Of a stretch of DNA of 64,000 nt, positions 8,876 through 17,047 are shown piece by piece. The translations under genes and the position numbers were made by a program. Within the stretch, counting starts at the first letter, position 1. Every line of letters begins with the position of its first letter. Under the pieces are notes generated by a model. It was not told the DNA's origin. It made no database searches and worked only from the letters and a program-made list of their open reading frames with translations. The stretch is from Dyella_A ginsengisoli (lineage in GTDB: Bacteria > Pseudomonadota > Gammaproteobacteria > Xanthomonadales > Rhodanobacteraceae), in contig NZ_JADIKM010000001.1 in NCBI RefSeq assembly GCF_044904665.1, positions 434,001 through 498,000 on the forward strand, given 5' to 3'.

Positions 8876-9064
8876 GCGCTCGTGATGCGTTTGGCAAAAC
8901 CGCGAGTCTATCCGGCCGTCGGCGCAGCGCGCAGACCGCGCGCTGGCGCCAAAGCGCAAACCCTTGCGGGAGTCCTAGGAACTTTGGTCATACCGGCGCC
9001 ACGTAGGCCTGCCATATAACGCCGCGGGGGGAAATTCTTACATTGACGTAGGGGAAAGGGAGTC

Positions 9065-11557
9065 ATGCAGAAGAAATCTTGGATAGCCGGCAGCCTCGTG
9101 CTGGCCGGTGCGGTGTTCTGTACCCCGGCGCTGGCGACGATGCCGCTGCCGGATCATCAGGAATTCGGCGTGGCGTTGCAGGTGCCGTTCTCGGCCACCG
9201 CCGCGCGCCCGATCATCCTGCACTTCGAATATCCCGGCGCCGCGCCGGGCACGCCGATTGCGTGGGAAGTCGACGTGCTCGACGCCAGCGGCCAGGTGCG
9301 TCGCCACTGGCGGGGCAGCACCACCCTGGCCAAGGCGCGCGACAGCCTGGTGCGAATGAACTGGGATGGCCGCGATGCCCAGCGCGCCGCGCTGGCGCCG
9401 GGCTACTACACGGTGCGCCTGCGCGCGCTGGCGCTGGACGACACGGTGATCGCCCGCATCGGTTCCGGCCTGGCCAACCAGGCGCTGGCGCTGGCCCAGG
9501 CCAGGGCGCCGGAGCTGATCGAGCAGCAGCGCTACGACGTGATGGTGGGCAGCGTGGCGAAGCCGGCGATGCCGGCGTTCCACGCGCTGCCGATGCACCG
9601 GCCGGCCACCCAGGGCGTCACCACCCAGGCCGCGACCATGCAGTCGGTGAGTACCACCGGCGGCCTGCCTTACACGATCTACTACGGCAACCTGCACAGC
9701 CAGACCAACCACAGCGACGGCGGCGGCGTGGTGTCCACCTGCAAGGATGCACAGGCGCCGCAGAGTGCACCGTACGGTCCGGCCGACGCGTACCAGTACG
9801 CGATGAACGAAGGCCTGGACTTCCTGATGACGTCCGAGCACAACCACATGTACGACGGCTCGACCGGTACCAACACGTCGGCCAGTCCGACCACTGCGCA
9901 CAATCTGTTCCAGTCGGGCCTGCAGGCCGCCAGCACATTCAACGCCGCACACAGCAACTTCCTCGCCATCTACGGCCTGGAGTGGGGTGTGATCAGCAAC
10001 GGCGGCCACATGAACATCTTCAACACGCCGAGCCTGCTGGAGTGGGAGTACAACTCCTCCAACCAGCTGATCGGCGACGTGTTCACGGCCAAGAGCGACT
10101 ACGCCTCGCTGTACACGCTGATGCACACGAACGGCTGGATCGGCCAGTTCAACCATCCGGCCAGCACCGGCCAGTTCATCGTCAGTGGCACCAACTTCGG
10201 CTACACCGCCGACGGCGATGCGGTGATGGTGCTGGCCGAGGTGCTCAACAGCTCGGCGTTCTCCAGCAACACCACCGAGACCGAGACCAGCCGCAGCAGC
10301 TACGAGACCGCCTTCAACACCATCCTCGAGCGCGGTTATCACGTTGCGCCCAGCTCCGACCAGGACAACCACTGCGCGAACTGGGGTGCCAGCTTCACCA
10401 ACCGCACCGGCGTGCTGTTGCCCAGCGGCACGGCTTTAAGTTCGTCGAACTTCCTCGATGCGCTGCGCGCGCGCCGCGTGTTCGCTACCGAGGACAAGAC
10501 CGCGCAGATCGTGCTCACCGCGAACGGCCACGTGATGGGTGAGCGCTTCAGCAACTCGGGCCCGCTGACGCTCACCGTGAACTACGCCAGCAGCTCCGGC
10601 CACACGGTGCAGCGGGTGGAGGTGTTCGAGGGCGTGCCGGGCAGCAACGGCACGGTCAGCACGCTGTCGCAGACGGCGACCACCACCACCACGCCCGGCA
10701 CCGGCGATCACTTCTACTACGCGAAGATCACCCAGGACGACGGCCTGCGCCTGTGGTCGGCACCGGTGTGGGTGACCGAGGGCTCGGGTGGCGGCGGCGG
10801 TGGCGACACCACGCCGCCGACAGTGAGCGCGTCGGAGAGCGGTACCAGCGGCACGATCACGGTGTCGGCCAGTGCCAGCGACAACGTCGGCGTGACCAAG
10901 GTGGAGTTCTACGTCGACGGTGCGCTGAAGGCCACCGACACCAGCTCGCCGTACAGCGCCAGTGTCGACTCCACCACGCTCGCCGACGGATCGCACAGCC
11001 TAGTCGCCAAGGCCTATGACGCGGCCGGCAACGTGGGCACCAGCAGCACGGTGAGCTTCAGCGTGTCCAACGGTACCGGTGGCACGGGCGGCGGCACGAC
11101 CGAGCTGATCGGCAACGGCGGCTTCGAGAGCGGTGCCACGGTGTGGACGCAGACCAGCGGCGTGATCACCAGCGACACCAGCGAAGCGGCCCACGCCGGC
11201 AGCTGGAAGGCCTGGCTCGACGGTTACGGCTCCGCCCATACCGATTACGTGCGCCAGAGCGTGACGATTCCTTCCACCGTCACGTCGGCCACGCTGAGCT
11301 TCTACCTGCACGTCGACACCGCCGAGTCGGGCAGCACCGCCTACGACACGCTCAAGGTGCAGCTGATCACCGCCGCCGGCAGCTACGTCACGCTCGCCAC
11401 GTACTCGAATGCCAACGCGTCCAGCGGCTACGTGCTGCGCACGCTGGACCTGGGCGCGTACAAGGGGCAGACCGTGCAGCTGAATTTCTACGGGGTGGAG
11501 GACAGCTCGCTGCAGACCTCGTTCGTGATCGACGACGTCAGCGTGAAGACCCGGTAA
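9065..11557 (+). CDS. Secreted PHP-domain (CehA/McbA-like) metallohydrolase with Ig-like and C-terminal beta-sandwich modules
   Basis: Exported protein of 830 residues with a Sec signal (MQKKSWIAGSLVLAGAVFCTPALA). Residues about 205-500 look like a PHP-type metal-dependent phosphoesterase domain, with YGNLHSQTNHSDG, TSEHNH, QFNHPA and SSDQDNH as candidate ligand motifs. A Gly-rich linker leads to an Ig-like repeat (about 580-672; TPPTVSASESG...AGNVGTSS). The C-terminal module (about 685-830; NGGFESGATVW...DDVSV) resembles binding domains of secreted Xanthomonadales enzymes. Transcribed alone, it has a strong ribosome site (GGGGAAAGGGAG) and a TATAAC -10-like box at 9015-9020. The substrate is unknown. 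Confidence 0.75.
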   Translation: MQKKSWIAGSLVLAGAVFCTPALATMPLPDHQEFGVALQVPFSATAARPIILHFEYPGAAPGTPIAWEVDVLDASGQVRRHWRGSTTLAKARDSLVRMNWDGRDAQRAALAPGYYTVRLRALALDDTVIARIGSGLANQALALAQARAPELIEQQRYDVMVGSVAKPAMPAFHALPMHRPATQGVTTQAATMQSVSTTGGLPYTIYYGNLHSQTNHSDGGGVVSTCKDAQAPQSAPYGPADAYQYAMNEGLDFLMTSEHNHMYDGSTGTNTSASPTTAHNLFQSGLQAASTFNAAHSNFLAIYGLEWGVISNGGHMNIFNTPSLLEWEYNSSNQLIGDVFTAKSDYASLYTLMHTNGWIGQFNHPASTGQFIVSGTNFGYTADGDAVMVLAEVLNSSAFSSNTTETETSRSSYETAFNTILERGYHVAPSSDQDNHCANWGASFTNRTGVLLPSGTALSSSNFLDALRARRVFATEDKTAQIVLTANGHVMGERFSNSGPLTLTVNYASSSGHTVQRVEVFEGVPGSNGTVSTLSQTATTTTTPGTGDHFYYAKITQDDGLRLWSAPVWVTEGSGGGGGGDTTPPTVSASESGTSGTITVSASASDNVGVTKVEFYVDGALKATDTSSPYSASVDSTTLADGSHSLVAKAYDAAGNVGTSSTVSFSVSNGTGGTGGGTTELIGNGGFESGATVWTQTSGVITSDTSEAAHAGSWKAWLDGYGSAHTDYVRQSVTIPSTVTSATLSFYLHVDTAESGSTAYDTLKVQLITAAGSYVTLATYSNANASSGYVLRTLDLGAYKGQTVQLNFYGVEDSSLQTSFVIDDVSVKTR

Positions 11558-11566
11558 GCGATCCAT

Positions 11567-11599
11567 CGTGCGGGAGGCCCCCATGGCGCCTCCCGCACG
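11567..11599. terminator. Hairpin between convergent genes
   Basis: Perfect 12-bp inverted repeat CGTGCGGGAGGC / GCCTCCCGCACG (11567-11578 and 11588-11599) between the PHP-domain gene and the convergent dedA gene. There is no U-tract, so the terminator role is inferred from position. Confidence 0.5.
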
Positions 11600-11603
11600 C
11601 GCT

Positions 11604-12224
11604 TCAGCAGCGGTCGTCGCACTGCCGGCGGCGGTGGCGCCACCACAGCGCCGCGGCAATCGCGATCAATGCCCCGCCGATGATCCACAGGCTGCCCTGG
11701 CCACGATGGATCCAGGTGGCCAGCCAGTCGCGGTTGTCGGCTCCGAGATAGCCCAGGTACACCCACAGCGGCACGCTGATCAGCGCGGCCAGCCCGTCCA
11801 GCAGCAGAAAGCGCCAGAACGACACGCGGTGCGTGGCACCAGCGGTGATGAACACGGCCGTGCGCATGCCGGGCAGAAATCGCGCCACGAACATCATGCG
11901 GTTGCCGTAGCGCTCGAACTTCAGCTGCACCTTCGCGTAGCGCGCCGGCGGCAGCAGCCAGGCGAAGAAGCGCAGGCGCAGGATGCGCGCGCCGAAGTGG
12001 TGGCCGAGCAGGAACATCGACGCATCGCCCAGCAACACGCCGACCATCGTCACGCCCACCATCGCGTGCACGTTGGCGTAGCCCAGCCCGGCGATCACGC
12101 CGCCGGCTACCAGGGTGATGTCTTCCGGCAGCGGCACGCCCGCGCCGCACAGCAGCAGTGCGATGAACACCGACGCGTAGCCGTGCTCGGCGAAGATGCC
12201 GATCAGCCGCTCAAGCAGTTCCAT
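11604..12224 (-). CDS. DedA family inner-membrane protein
   Basis: 206-residue DedA/SNARE-associated family membrane protein. Seen: CGAGVPLPEDITLVAGG near the N-terminus and the family motif FARFLPGMRTAVFITAGA about two thirds along, followed by hydrophobic segments. DedA proteins are linked to undecaprenyl-phosphate or phospholipid flipping and to membrane proton-motive force; the exact role is not shown here. The ATG at 12224 is preferred over a GTG six bases upstream because AGGGAG is correctly spaced from it. It starts 38 bp after dnaG on the same strand, where rpoD would be expected in an E. coli-like operon. Confidence 0.9.
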   Translation of the reverse strand: MELLERLIGIFAEHGYASVFIALLLCGAGVPLPEDITLVAGGVIAGLGYANVHAMVGVTMVGVLLGDASMFLLGHHFGARILRLRFFAWLLPPARYAKVQLKFERYGNRMMFVARFLPGMRTAVFITAGATHRVSFWRFLLLDGLAALISVPLWVYLGYLGADNRDWLATWIHRGQGSLWIIGGALIAIAAALWWRHRRRQCDDRC

Positions 12225-12262
12225 CGGCACTCCCTTGTCGATACCGCATCCTCACTCCCGCA

Positions 12263-13996
12263 TCACTCGGCCGCGGCCGTCGGCACGCGCTTGGCCGCCA
12301 GCAGCTCGCGCAGCTCGGTTTTCTCGGCATCGCTCAGTGCGCCTTCGCGGCTCTTTGCCACCAGCGCGTCGCGGCGCTGCGCCACCGCCTGCTGCTCCAT
12401 TCGCGCCAGCGCTTCGAAGAACTCCACTTTCTGCGTCTCCGGCTCGCCCACGGCGGCGGCCGCCATCAGCTTCTGCAGCGCCGGATACTCCGAGCGCTCG
12501 GCGTAGTGCTCCACCAGCGAGGCCGGGTTGATGCCGGGGCGCGAGCGGGCCAGGTCGATCAGCTCGGCGAGCAGCTCCACGCCGGGCTTGTCCAGCCGCA
12601 GGAAGCCATACGGTCGCACCACCTGGTCGGCCAGGCCGGGCTGTGCCAGCAGCAATGCGATCGCACTGCGCACCAGCGAGCGCTGCACCGCCACGGGCCG
12701 CTGCACGGCGCGCTGCACGGCCGGCGTCTCGAACGTGGCGCGCGCACCGCTGCGCTTCTCCAGCTCCTGCGCCATCAGGTCGCGGAATGCGCCGTCCGGC
12801 AGTTTCGCGATCAGCGGACGGGCACGCTCGGCCAGGCGTGCGCGGCCATCGAGACTGCTCATGTTGACGTCGTGCGAAAGCTCGTTGAAGAAGTAGTCCG
12901 ACAGCGGCATCGCCTCGCGGATGCGCTTCTCGAAGCCGTCCTTACCCTCCTTGCGCACCAGCGAATCGGGATCCTCGCCGTCGGGCAGGAACAGAAAATA
13001 CGCCTGCCGCCCGTCGCGCAATCGCGGCAGCGCCGACTCCAGCGCCTTCCACGCCGCGGCGCGGCCGGCGCGGTCGCCGTCGAAGCAGAACACCACGTCG
13101 GGCGCGGCGCGGAACAGCACCTCGGTGTGCTCCGGCGTGGTCGCCGTGCCCAGCGTGGCCACTGCGATCGGCAGGCCGGCCTGGTGCAGGGCGATCACGT
13201 CCATGTAGCCCTCGACCACCACGATGCGCTCGAGCTTGGCGTTGGCCTGCTTCACCTGCCACAGCGCGAACAGCTCGCGGCCCTTGTGGAACAGCGGCGT
13301 CTCGGGCGAGTTCAGATACTTCGGACCCTGCTCGCTCTGCAGCACGCGACCGCCGAAGGCAATCACCCGGCCGCGCCGATCCAGGATCGGGAACATCAGC
13401 CGCTCGCGGAAGCGGTCGTACTTGTTGCCGCGCTCGTTGCTGGCGACCATGCCCGCTTCGTTGAGCAGCTGCAGGCGTTTGTCGCTGGTGCCCAGCGCCT
13501 TGATCACGCCATCGAAACCGGCCGGCGCCCAGCCGAGGCGGAAGCGCGCGATGGTGTCGGCGTCGAGCCCGCGCTTCTTGCAGTAGGCCTGCGCCTCGGG
13601 GCTCTTCGGCAGCTGCTGCTGGTACCAGCTGGCGGAGGCGTCGAGCAGGGCGTAGAGGTCGGTCTTGTCCTCGCGCGGGCGCTCGTCGCGGCCGCCCTCG
13701 CGTGGCACGGTCAGGCCGACCGACTGCGCCAGTTCCTCCACCGCGTCGGGGAACTCCAGCCGCTCGTACTCCATCAGGAACTTCACCGCGCTGCCGTGCA
13801 CGCCGCAGCCGAAGCAGTGATAGAACTGCTTGGCCGGGCTGACGTAGAACGAGGGCGAGCGCTCGTCGTGGAACGGACAGCAGGCGGTCCATTCGCGTCC
13901 GGCCTTTTTCAACGGCACGCGCCGCTCGATTACGTCGACGATGTCGACGCGGGCGAGCAGTTCATCGATGAAGCTGTCTGGGATGCGGCCGCGCAT
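12263..13996 (-). CDS. dnaG: DNA primase
   Basis: 577-residue primase that makes RNA primers at the replication fork. The N-terminal zinc finger (CPFHDERSPSF...CFGCGVHG, residues about 40-65), the RNA-polymerase-like core with its TOPRIM region (VVEGYMDVIAL; FCFDGDRAGR) and a C-terminal helicase-interaction region are all visible. It belongs to the leftward block rpsU-yqeY-DUF1328-dnaG-dedA. A hairpin terminator at 14089-14114 lies upstream of it, so it may also have its own promoter. Confidence 0.97.
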   Translation of the reverse strand: MRGRIPDSFIDELLARVDIVDVIERRVPLKKAGREWTACCPFHDERSPSFYVSPAKQFYHCFGCGVHGSAVKFLMEYERLEFPDAVEELAQSVGLTVPREGGRDERPREDKTDLYALLDASASWYQQQLPKSPEAQAYCKKRGLDADTIARFRLGWAPAGFDGVIKALGTSDKRLQLLNEAGMVASNERGNKYDRFRERLMFPILDRRGRVIAFGGRVLQSEQGPKYLNSPETPLFHKGRELFALWQVKQANAKLERIVVVEGYMDVIALHQAGLPIAVATLGTATTPEHTEVLFRAAPDVVFCFDGDRAGRAAAWKALESALPRLRDGRQAYFLFLPDGEDPDSLVRKEGKDGFEKRIREAMPLSDYFFNELSHDVNMSSLDGRARLAERARPLIAKLPDGAFRDLMAQELEKRSGARATFETPAVQRAVQRPVAVQRSLVRSAIALLLAQPGLADQVVRPYGFLRLDKPGVELLAELIDLARSRPGINPASLVEHYAERSEYPALQKLMAAAAVGEPETQKVEFFEALARMEQQAVAQRRDALVAKSREGALSDAEKTELRELLAAKRVPTAAAE

Positions 13997-14088
13997 GGAC
14001 TGGCTAGTCTAGCCGCTGGGCGGCGCGTCGTTGACCCCGTTTTCCTGAGCCACGAGGTCTTGTCGGACCCGGGTGGCATGCCGCCACG

Positions 14089-14114
14089 AAAAAGGCGCCT
14101 GGCGGCGCCTTTTT
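14089..14114 (-). terminator. Intrinsic terminator after the DUF1328 gene
   Basis: AAAAAGGCGCC (14089-14099) and GGCGCCTTTTT (14104-14114) form an 11-bp stem with loop TGGC and a U-tract on either strand. On the minus strand it would end the DUF1328 transcript before dnaG, separating dnaG from rpsU/yqeY or attenuating read-through. Confidence 0.8.
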
Positions 14115-14134
14115 CGCATCGCGACGGAGCGTGG

Positions 14135-14305
14135 TCAGAGTATGTGGAATACGCCGATCAAGGCGAGCAGAGCGATCAGGAACAGGATCACGAAGATCGC
14201 GAACAGCACCTTGGCGATGGTGGCGGTGGCGCCTGACACGCCGCGGAAACCGAGCAGGCCGGTAACCAGCGAGATGATGGCGAAGATGATGGCCCACTTG
14301 AGCAT
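14135..14305 (-). CDS. DUF1328 (UPF0391/YtjA-like) small membrane protein
   Basis: 56-residue protein beginning MLKWAIIFAIISLVTGLLGF, with two hydrophobic segments split by a short RGVSGATA turn. This is the standard layout of DUF1328 proteins such as E. coli YtjA. GGGAG precedes the ATG. The function is unknown; it is predicted to sit in the inner membrane. It interrupts the usual yqeY-dnaG arrangement and is followed by its own terminator. Confidence 0.85.
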   Translation of the reverse strand: MLKWAIIFAIISLVTGLLGFRGVSGATATIAKVLFAIFVILFLIALLALIGVFHIL

Positions 14306-14416
14306 GTGTCACTCCCTGAATTGGTGGCCGCCCAGGGCGGCACGGAATCAACGAGCGTCTTTGTACGGGGCCAGCCGTGAAGGCCGTGCATCAGAAGGGT
14401 GCACGGGCCGGTCGCC

Positions 14417-14863
14417 TCAGCCGGCCAGGCGGGCCTTGATGCGGGCCGAGGCCACGCCCATGTCGGCGCGGCCGGCAGCTTTCGCCTTCACCACGCCGAC
14501 CACCTTGCCCATGTCGCGGGCCGAGCTGGCGCCGGTCTCGGCGATGGCGGCCTCGATCAGCGCATCCAGTTCGGCCTCGGACAGCTTGCTGGGCAGGTAG
14601 GCCTCGATCACGGTGATCTCGGCGCGCTCGACCTCGGCCAGGTCCTCGCGGCCGGCGGCAACGTACTGGCTGATCGAGTCCTTGCGCTGCTTGAGCATCT
14701 TTTCCAGCACGGCCAGCACCTGGGCATCGTCCAGCTCCACGCGCTCGTCCACTTCGCGCTGCTTGACCGCGGCGAGCATCAGCCGGATCACCCCGAGCTT
14801 GTGCTTGTCGCCGCCGCGCATGGCGGTCTTCATGTCTTCGGTGAGCTGGAGTTTGGTCGACAT
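14417..14863 (-). CDS. GatB/YqeY domain protein
   Basis: 148-residue soluble protein of the YqeY family, related to the tail domain of the GatB amidotransferase subunit. Seen: LTEDMKTAMRGGDK, VIRLMLAAVKQREVDE, a central AEVERAEITVIEAYLP segment, and a C-terminal GKVVGVVKAKAAGRADM region. A tRNA-binding role is suggested for the family but not proven. The ATG at 14863 is chosen because homology begins there. It lies between rpsU and dnaG, as in many proteobacteria. Confidence 0.9.
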   Translation of the reverse strand: MSTKLQLTEDMKTAMRGGDKHKLGVIRLMLAAVKQREVDERVELDDAQVLAVLEKMLKQRKDSISQYVAAGREDLAEVERAEITVIEAYLPSKLSEAELDALIEAAIAETGASSARDMGKVVGVVKAKAAGRADMGVASARIKARLAG

Positions 14864-15052
14864 GGCGGTGGGCTCCGTGGTGCGGCGATGGGAAAGGCAC
14901 AAACGCACAAGGCCGGCGCTGCGCGGAGCAGCGTCGGCCAGTGTTTGAAGCGTAGCGCAGTGGCGGCGGATCAACGCGCCAGCTGCCGAGGGATCGTGAT
15001 CGACGCGGAGCGCCGCGATCCGGGCATCCGCACGTGGGCGGACGCGCCTGAC

Positions 15053-15268
15053 TCAGTACAGCCGGGTGCGGCGCGTCGTGTCGCGCGACAGACGGCGCAG
15101 GTGACGCTTCACCGCGGCGGCGCGCTTGCGCTTGCGCTCCTGGGTCGGCTTTTCATAGAACTCGCGCTTGCGGGTTTCGGCAAGCACACCGGCCTTCTCG
15201 CAGGTACGCTTGAAACGGCGCAGAGCAAGCTCGAACGGCTCGTTCTCGCGAACTTTAACGTTGGGCAT
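15053..15268 (-). CDS. rpsU: 30S ribosomal protein S21
   Basis: 71-residue basic protein (MPNVKVRENEPFELALRRFK...) with the full S21 pattern and an Arg/Lys-rich C-terminus. It binds the 30S platform and helps initiation. GGAG precedes the ATG. It is the first gene of the leftward macromolecular-synthesis block and is divergent from tsaD. Confidence 0.97.
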   Translation of the reverse strand: MPNVKVRENEPFELALRRFKRTCEKAGVLAETRKREFYEKPTQERKRKRAAAVKRHLRRLSRDTTRRTRLY

Positions 15269-15314
15269 GGAATCTCCGGGTGGTAATCTGCCCGTCTGAT
15301 CGGGCGAGCCGCGA

Positions 15315-15344
15315 AGTATAACGTGGGTACCACAGAATTTTCAA
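15315..15344 (-). promoter_or_regulatory. Promoter of rpsU (minus strand)
   Basis: On the minus strand, TTGAAA (15344-15339) and TATACT (15320-15315) are separated by 18 bp, a strong sigma70 match about 47 bp before rpsU. A plus-strand TATAAC (15317-15322) overlaps it, so the divergent rpsU and tsaD promoters share DNA. Confidence 0.65.
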
Positions 15345-15376
15345 AGGTGGCCGCGGCAACCGCCGTCACCGGCCCG

Positions 15377-16414
15377 GTGCTCGGCATCGAGACCTCCTGC
15401 GACGAGACCGGCGTGGCCCTGCTGCGCTGGCAGCCGGACGCGCCCGGCGAGGGCCTGCTGGCCCATACCCTGTACAGCCAGATCAAGCTGCATGCCGACT
15501 ACGGCGGCGTGGTGCCGGAGCTGGCCAGCCGCGACCACGTGCGCAAGCTGCTGCCGCTGGTGCGCGAGACCCTGGCCGCGGCGGGACTGACCCCGCAGGA
15601 CCTGGGCGGGGTGGCCTACACCGCCGGCCCCGGCCTGGCCGGCGCCCTGCTGGTGGGCGCCTCGGCCGCGCGGGCGATGGCCTGGGCACTGGGCGTACCG
15701 GCGATCGGCGTACACCACATGGAGGGCCACCTGCTGGCCCCGCTGCTGGAAGCCGATCCGCCGAAGCCGCCGTTCGTGGCGCTGCTGGTGTCCGGCGGCC
15801 ACTCGATGCTGGTGGAAGTGGCGGCGATCGGCGACTACCGCATTCTCGGCGACACGCTGGACGACGCCGCCGGCGAAGCCTTCGACAAGACCGCCAAGCT
15901 GATGGGCCTGCCGTATCCGGGTGGCCCGGCGCTGGCGGCGCTGGCCGGGCAGGGACGACCGGGCGCGTTCCGCTTCTCCCGCCCGATGACCGATCGCCCC
16001 GGCCTGGATTTCAGCTTCTCCGGCCTGAAGACCCAGGTGTTGCTGGCCTGGCAGGCCAGCGACCAGAGCGAGCAGACCCGCGCCGATATCGCCCGCGCGT
16101 TCGAGGAGGCGATCGTCGACACGCTGGTGATCAAGTGCCGCCGCGCGCTGGAGGCCAGTGGCGCCACGCGGCTGGTGATCGCCGGCGGCGTGGGCGCCAA
16201 CCGCCGCCTGCGCGCCGAGCTGGCTGCCGCGGGCGACAAGGACGGCTTCCGCACCTACTTCCCGCGACTGGATTTCTGCACCGACAACGGCGCGATGATC
16301 GCGCTGGCCGGCGCGATCCGGCTGGCCCACGGCCAGCATCAGGACGCCACTGTACAGGTGTTCCCGCGCTGGGATCTGGAAAGCCTTAAGGCAGTAGCGA
16401 GTGGAGAGGAGTGA
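15377..16414 (+). CDS. tsaD: tRNA N6-threonylcarbamoyladenosine synthase, transferase subunit
   Basis: Catalytic subunit that, with TsaB and TsaE, installs t6A37 on ANN-decoding tRNAs. Seen: LGIETSCDETG at the start, the HHMEGH metal motif (about residue 115), LLVSGGHSML, GEAFDKTAKLMGLPYPGG and a GGVGANRRLR nucleotide-binding loop. The start is uncertain: GTG 15377 puts the conserved LGIETSCDETG at the N-terminus (345 aa), while in-frame GTGs at 15347 and 15323 add unconserved residues and overlap promoter-like sequence. The last codons lie inside an inverted repeat. Confidence 0.93.
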   Translation: MLGIETSCDETGVALLRWQPDAPGEGLLAHTLYSQIKLHADYGGVVPELASRDHVRKLLPLVRETLAAAGLTPQDLGGVAYTAGPGLAGALLVGASAARAMAWALGVPAIGVHHMEGHLLAPLLEADPPKPPFVALLVSGGHSMLVEVAAIGDYRILGDTLDDAAGEAFDKTAKLMGLPYPGGPALAALAGQGRPGAFRFSRPMTDRPGLDFSFSGLKTQVLLAWQASDQSEQTRADIARAFEEAIVDTLVIKCRRALEASGATRLVIAGGVGANRRLRAELAAAGDKDGFRTYFPRLDFCTDNGAMIALAGAIRLAHGQHQDATVQVFPRWDLESLKAVASGEE

Positions 16415-16485
16415 GAAGTGAGGGAAGGCAGTGCTGGACGACCCTCTGCTCCCTCTCACTCCTCACTCCTCACTCCTCTCCACTC
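16399..16485. repeat. 17-bp perfect inverted repeat overlapping the tsaD stop
   Basis: Arms GAGTGGAGAGGAGTGAG (16399-16415) and CTCACTCCTCTCCACTC (16469-16485) are exact reverse complements. The region between also carries tandem ctcactc units. The left arm encodes the end of TsaD and its stop. The purine/pyrimidine strand bias and tandem units suggest a dispersed repeat that settled between tsaD and folB. Confidence 0.8.
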
Positions 16486-16563
16486 ACTTCTCGCTCACCG
16501 CTCTTCGTCTCCTGCGGCAGCGGGCCGCTTGCGCCGCCGCGCGCGGTGCCCGACGCTAGCGCG

Positions 16564-16923
16564 ATGGATATCGTCTTTATCGAAGACCTGCGCATCGACA
16601 CCGTCATCGGCATCTATGACTGGGAGCGGCGGGTGCGTCAGACGTTGTCGTTCGACATCGAGATGGCGTTCGACAACACGCGCCCCGCGGCCACCGACAA
16701 CATCGCCGACACGCTCAACTACAAGGACGTGTCCAAGCGGCTGATCGCCTATGTGGGCGAGTCCAGCTTTGGCCTGGTGGAAACGCTGGCCGAGCGCTGC
16801 GCGGCGATCATCCGCGAGGAGTTCGGCGTGAGCTGGGTGCGGCTGAAGCTGTCCAAGCCCGGCGCGGTGCGCGGGGCGAAGTCGGTCGGCGTGCGGATCG
16901 AGCGGGGCGTCCGGCCGCAGTAG
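16564..16923 (+). CDS. folB: Dihydroneopterin aldolase
   Basis: 119-residue FolB that converts dihydroneopterin to 6-hydroxymethyl-dihydropterin and glycolaldehyde in folate synthesis. Seen: the N-terminal segment DLRIDTVIGIYDWER with the conserved Glu, the NYKDVSKRL helix, and the catalytic Lys in LKLSKPGAVRGAKSVGV. The start at 16564 matches the family; upstream sequence is repeat-derived. It is near folK and a pteridine reductase, a folate-linked cluster. Confidence 0.95.
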   Translation: MDIVFIEDLRIDTVIGIYDWERRVRQTLSFDIEMAFDNTRPAATDNIADTLNYKDVSKRLIAYVGESSFGLVETLAERCAAIIREEFGVSWVRLKLSKPGAVRGAKSVGVRIERGVRPQ

Positions 16924-17047
16924 GGCGGCCTGTTAGCATGCAAGGCTACCGCGCGCGCTGAGGCCGAGCCTCGCGCGCTTGCCCACGACTGCCGCTGCGC
17001 CATGCGCCCCTGGGCCCGGCGCGGCCTGCACGAGGAGACCCTTCGTC

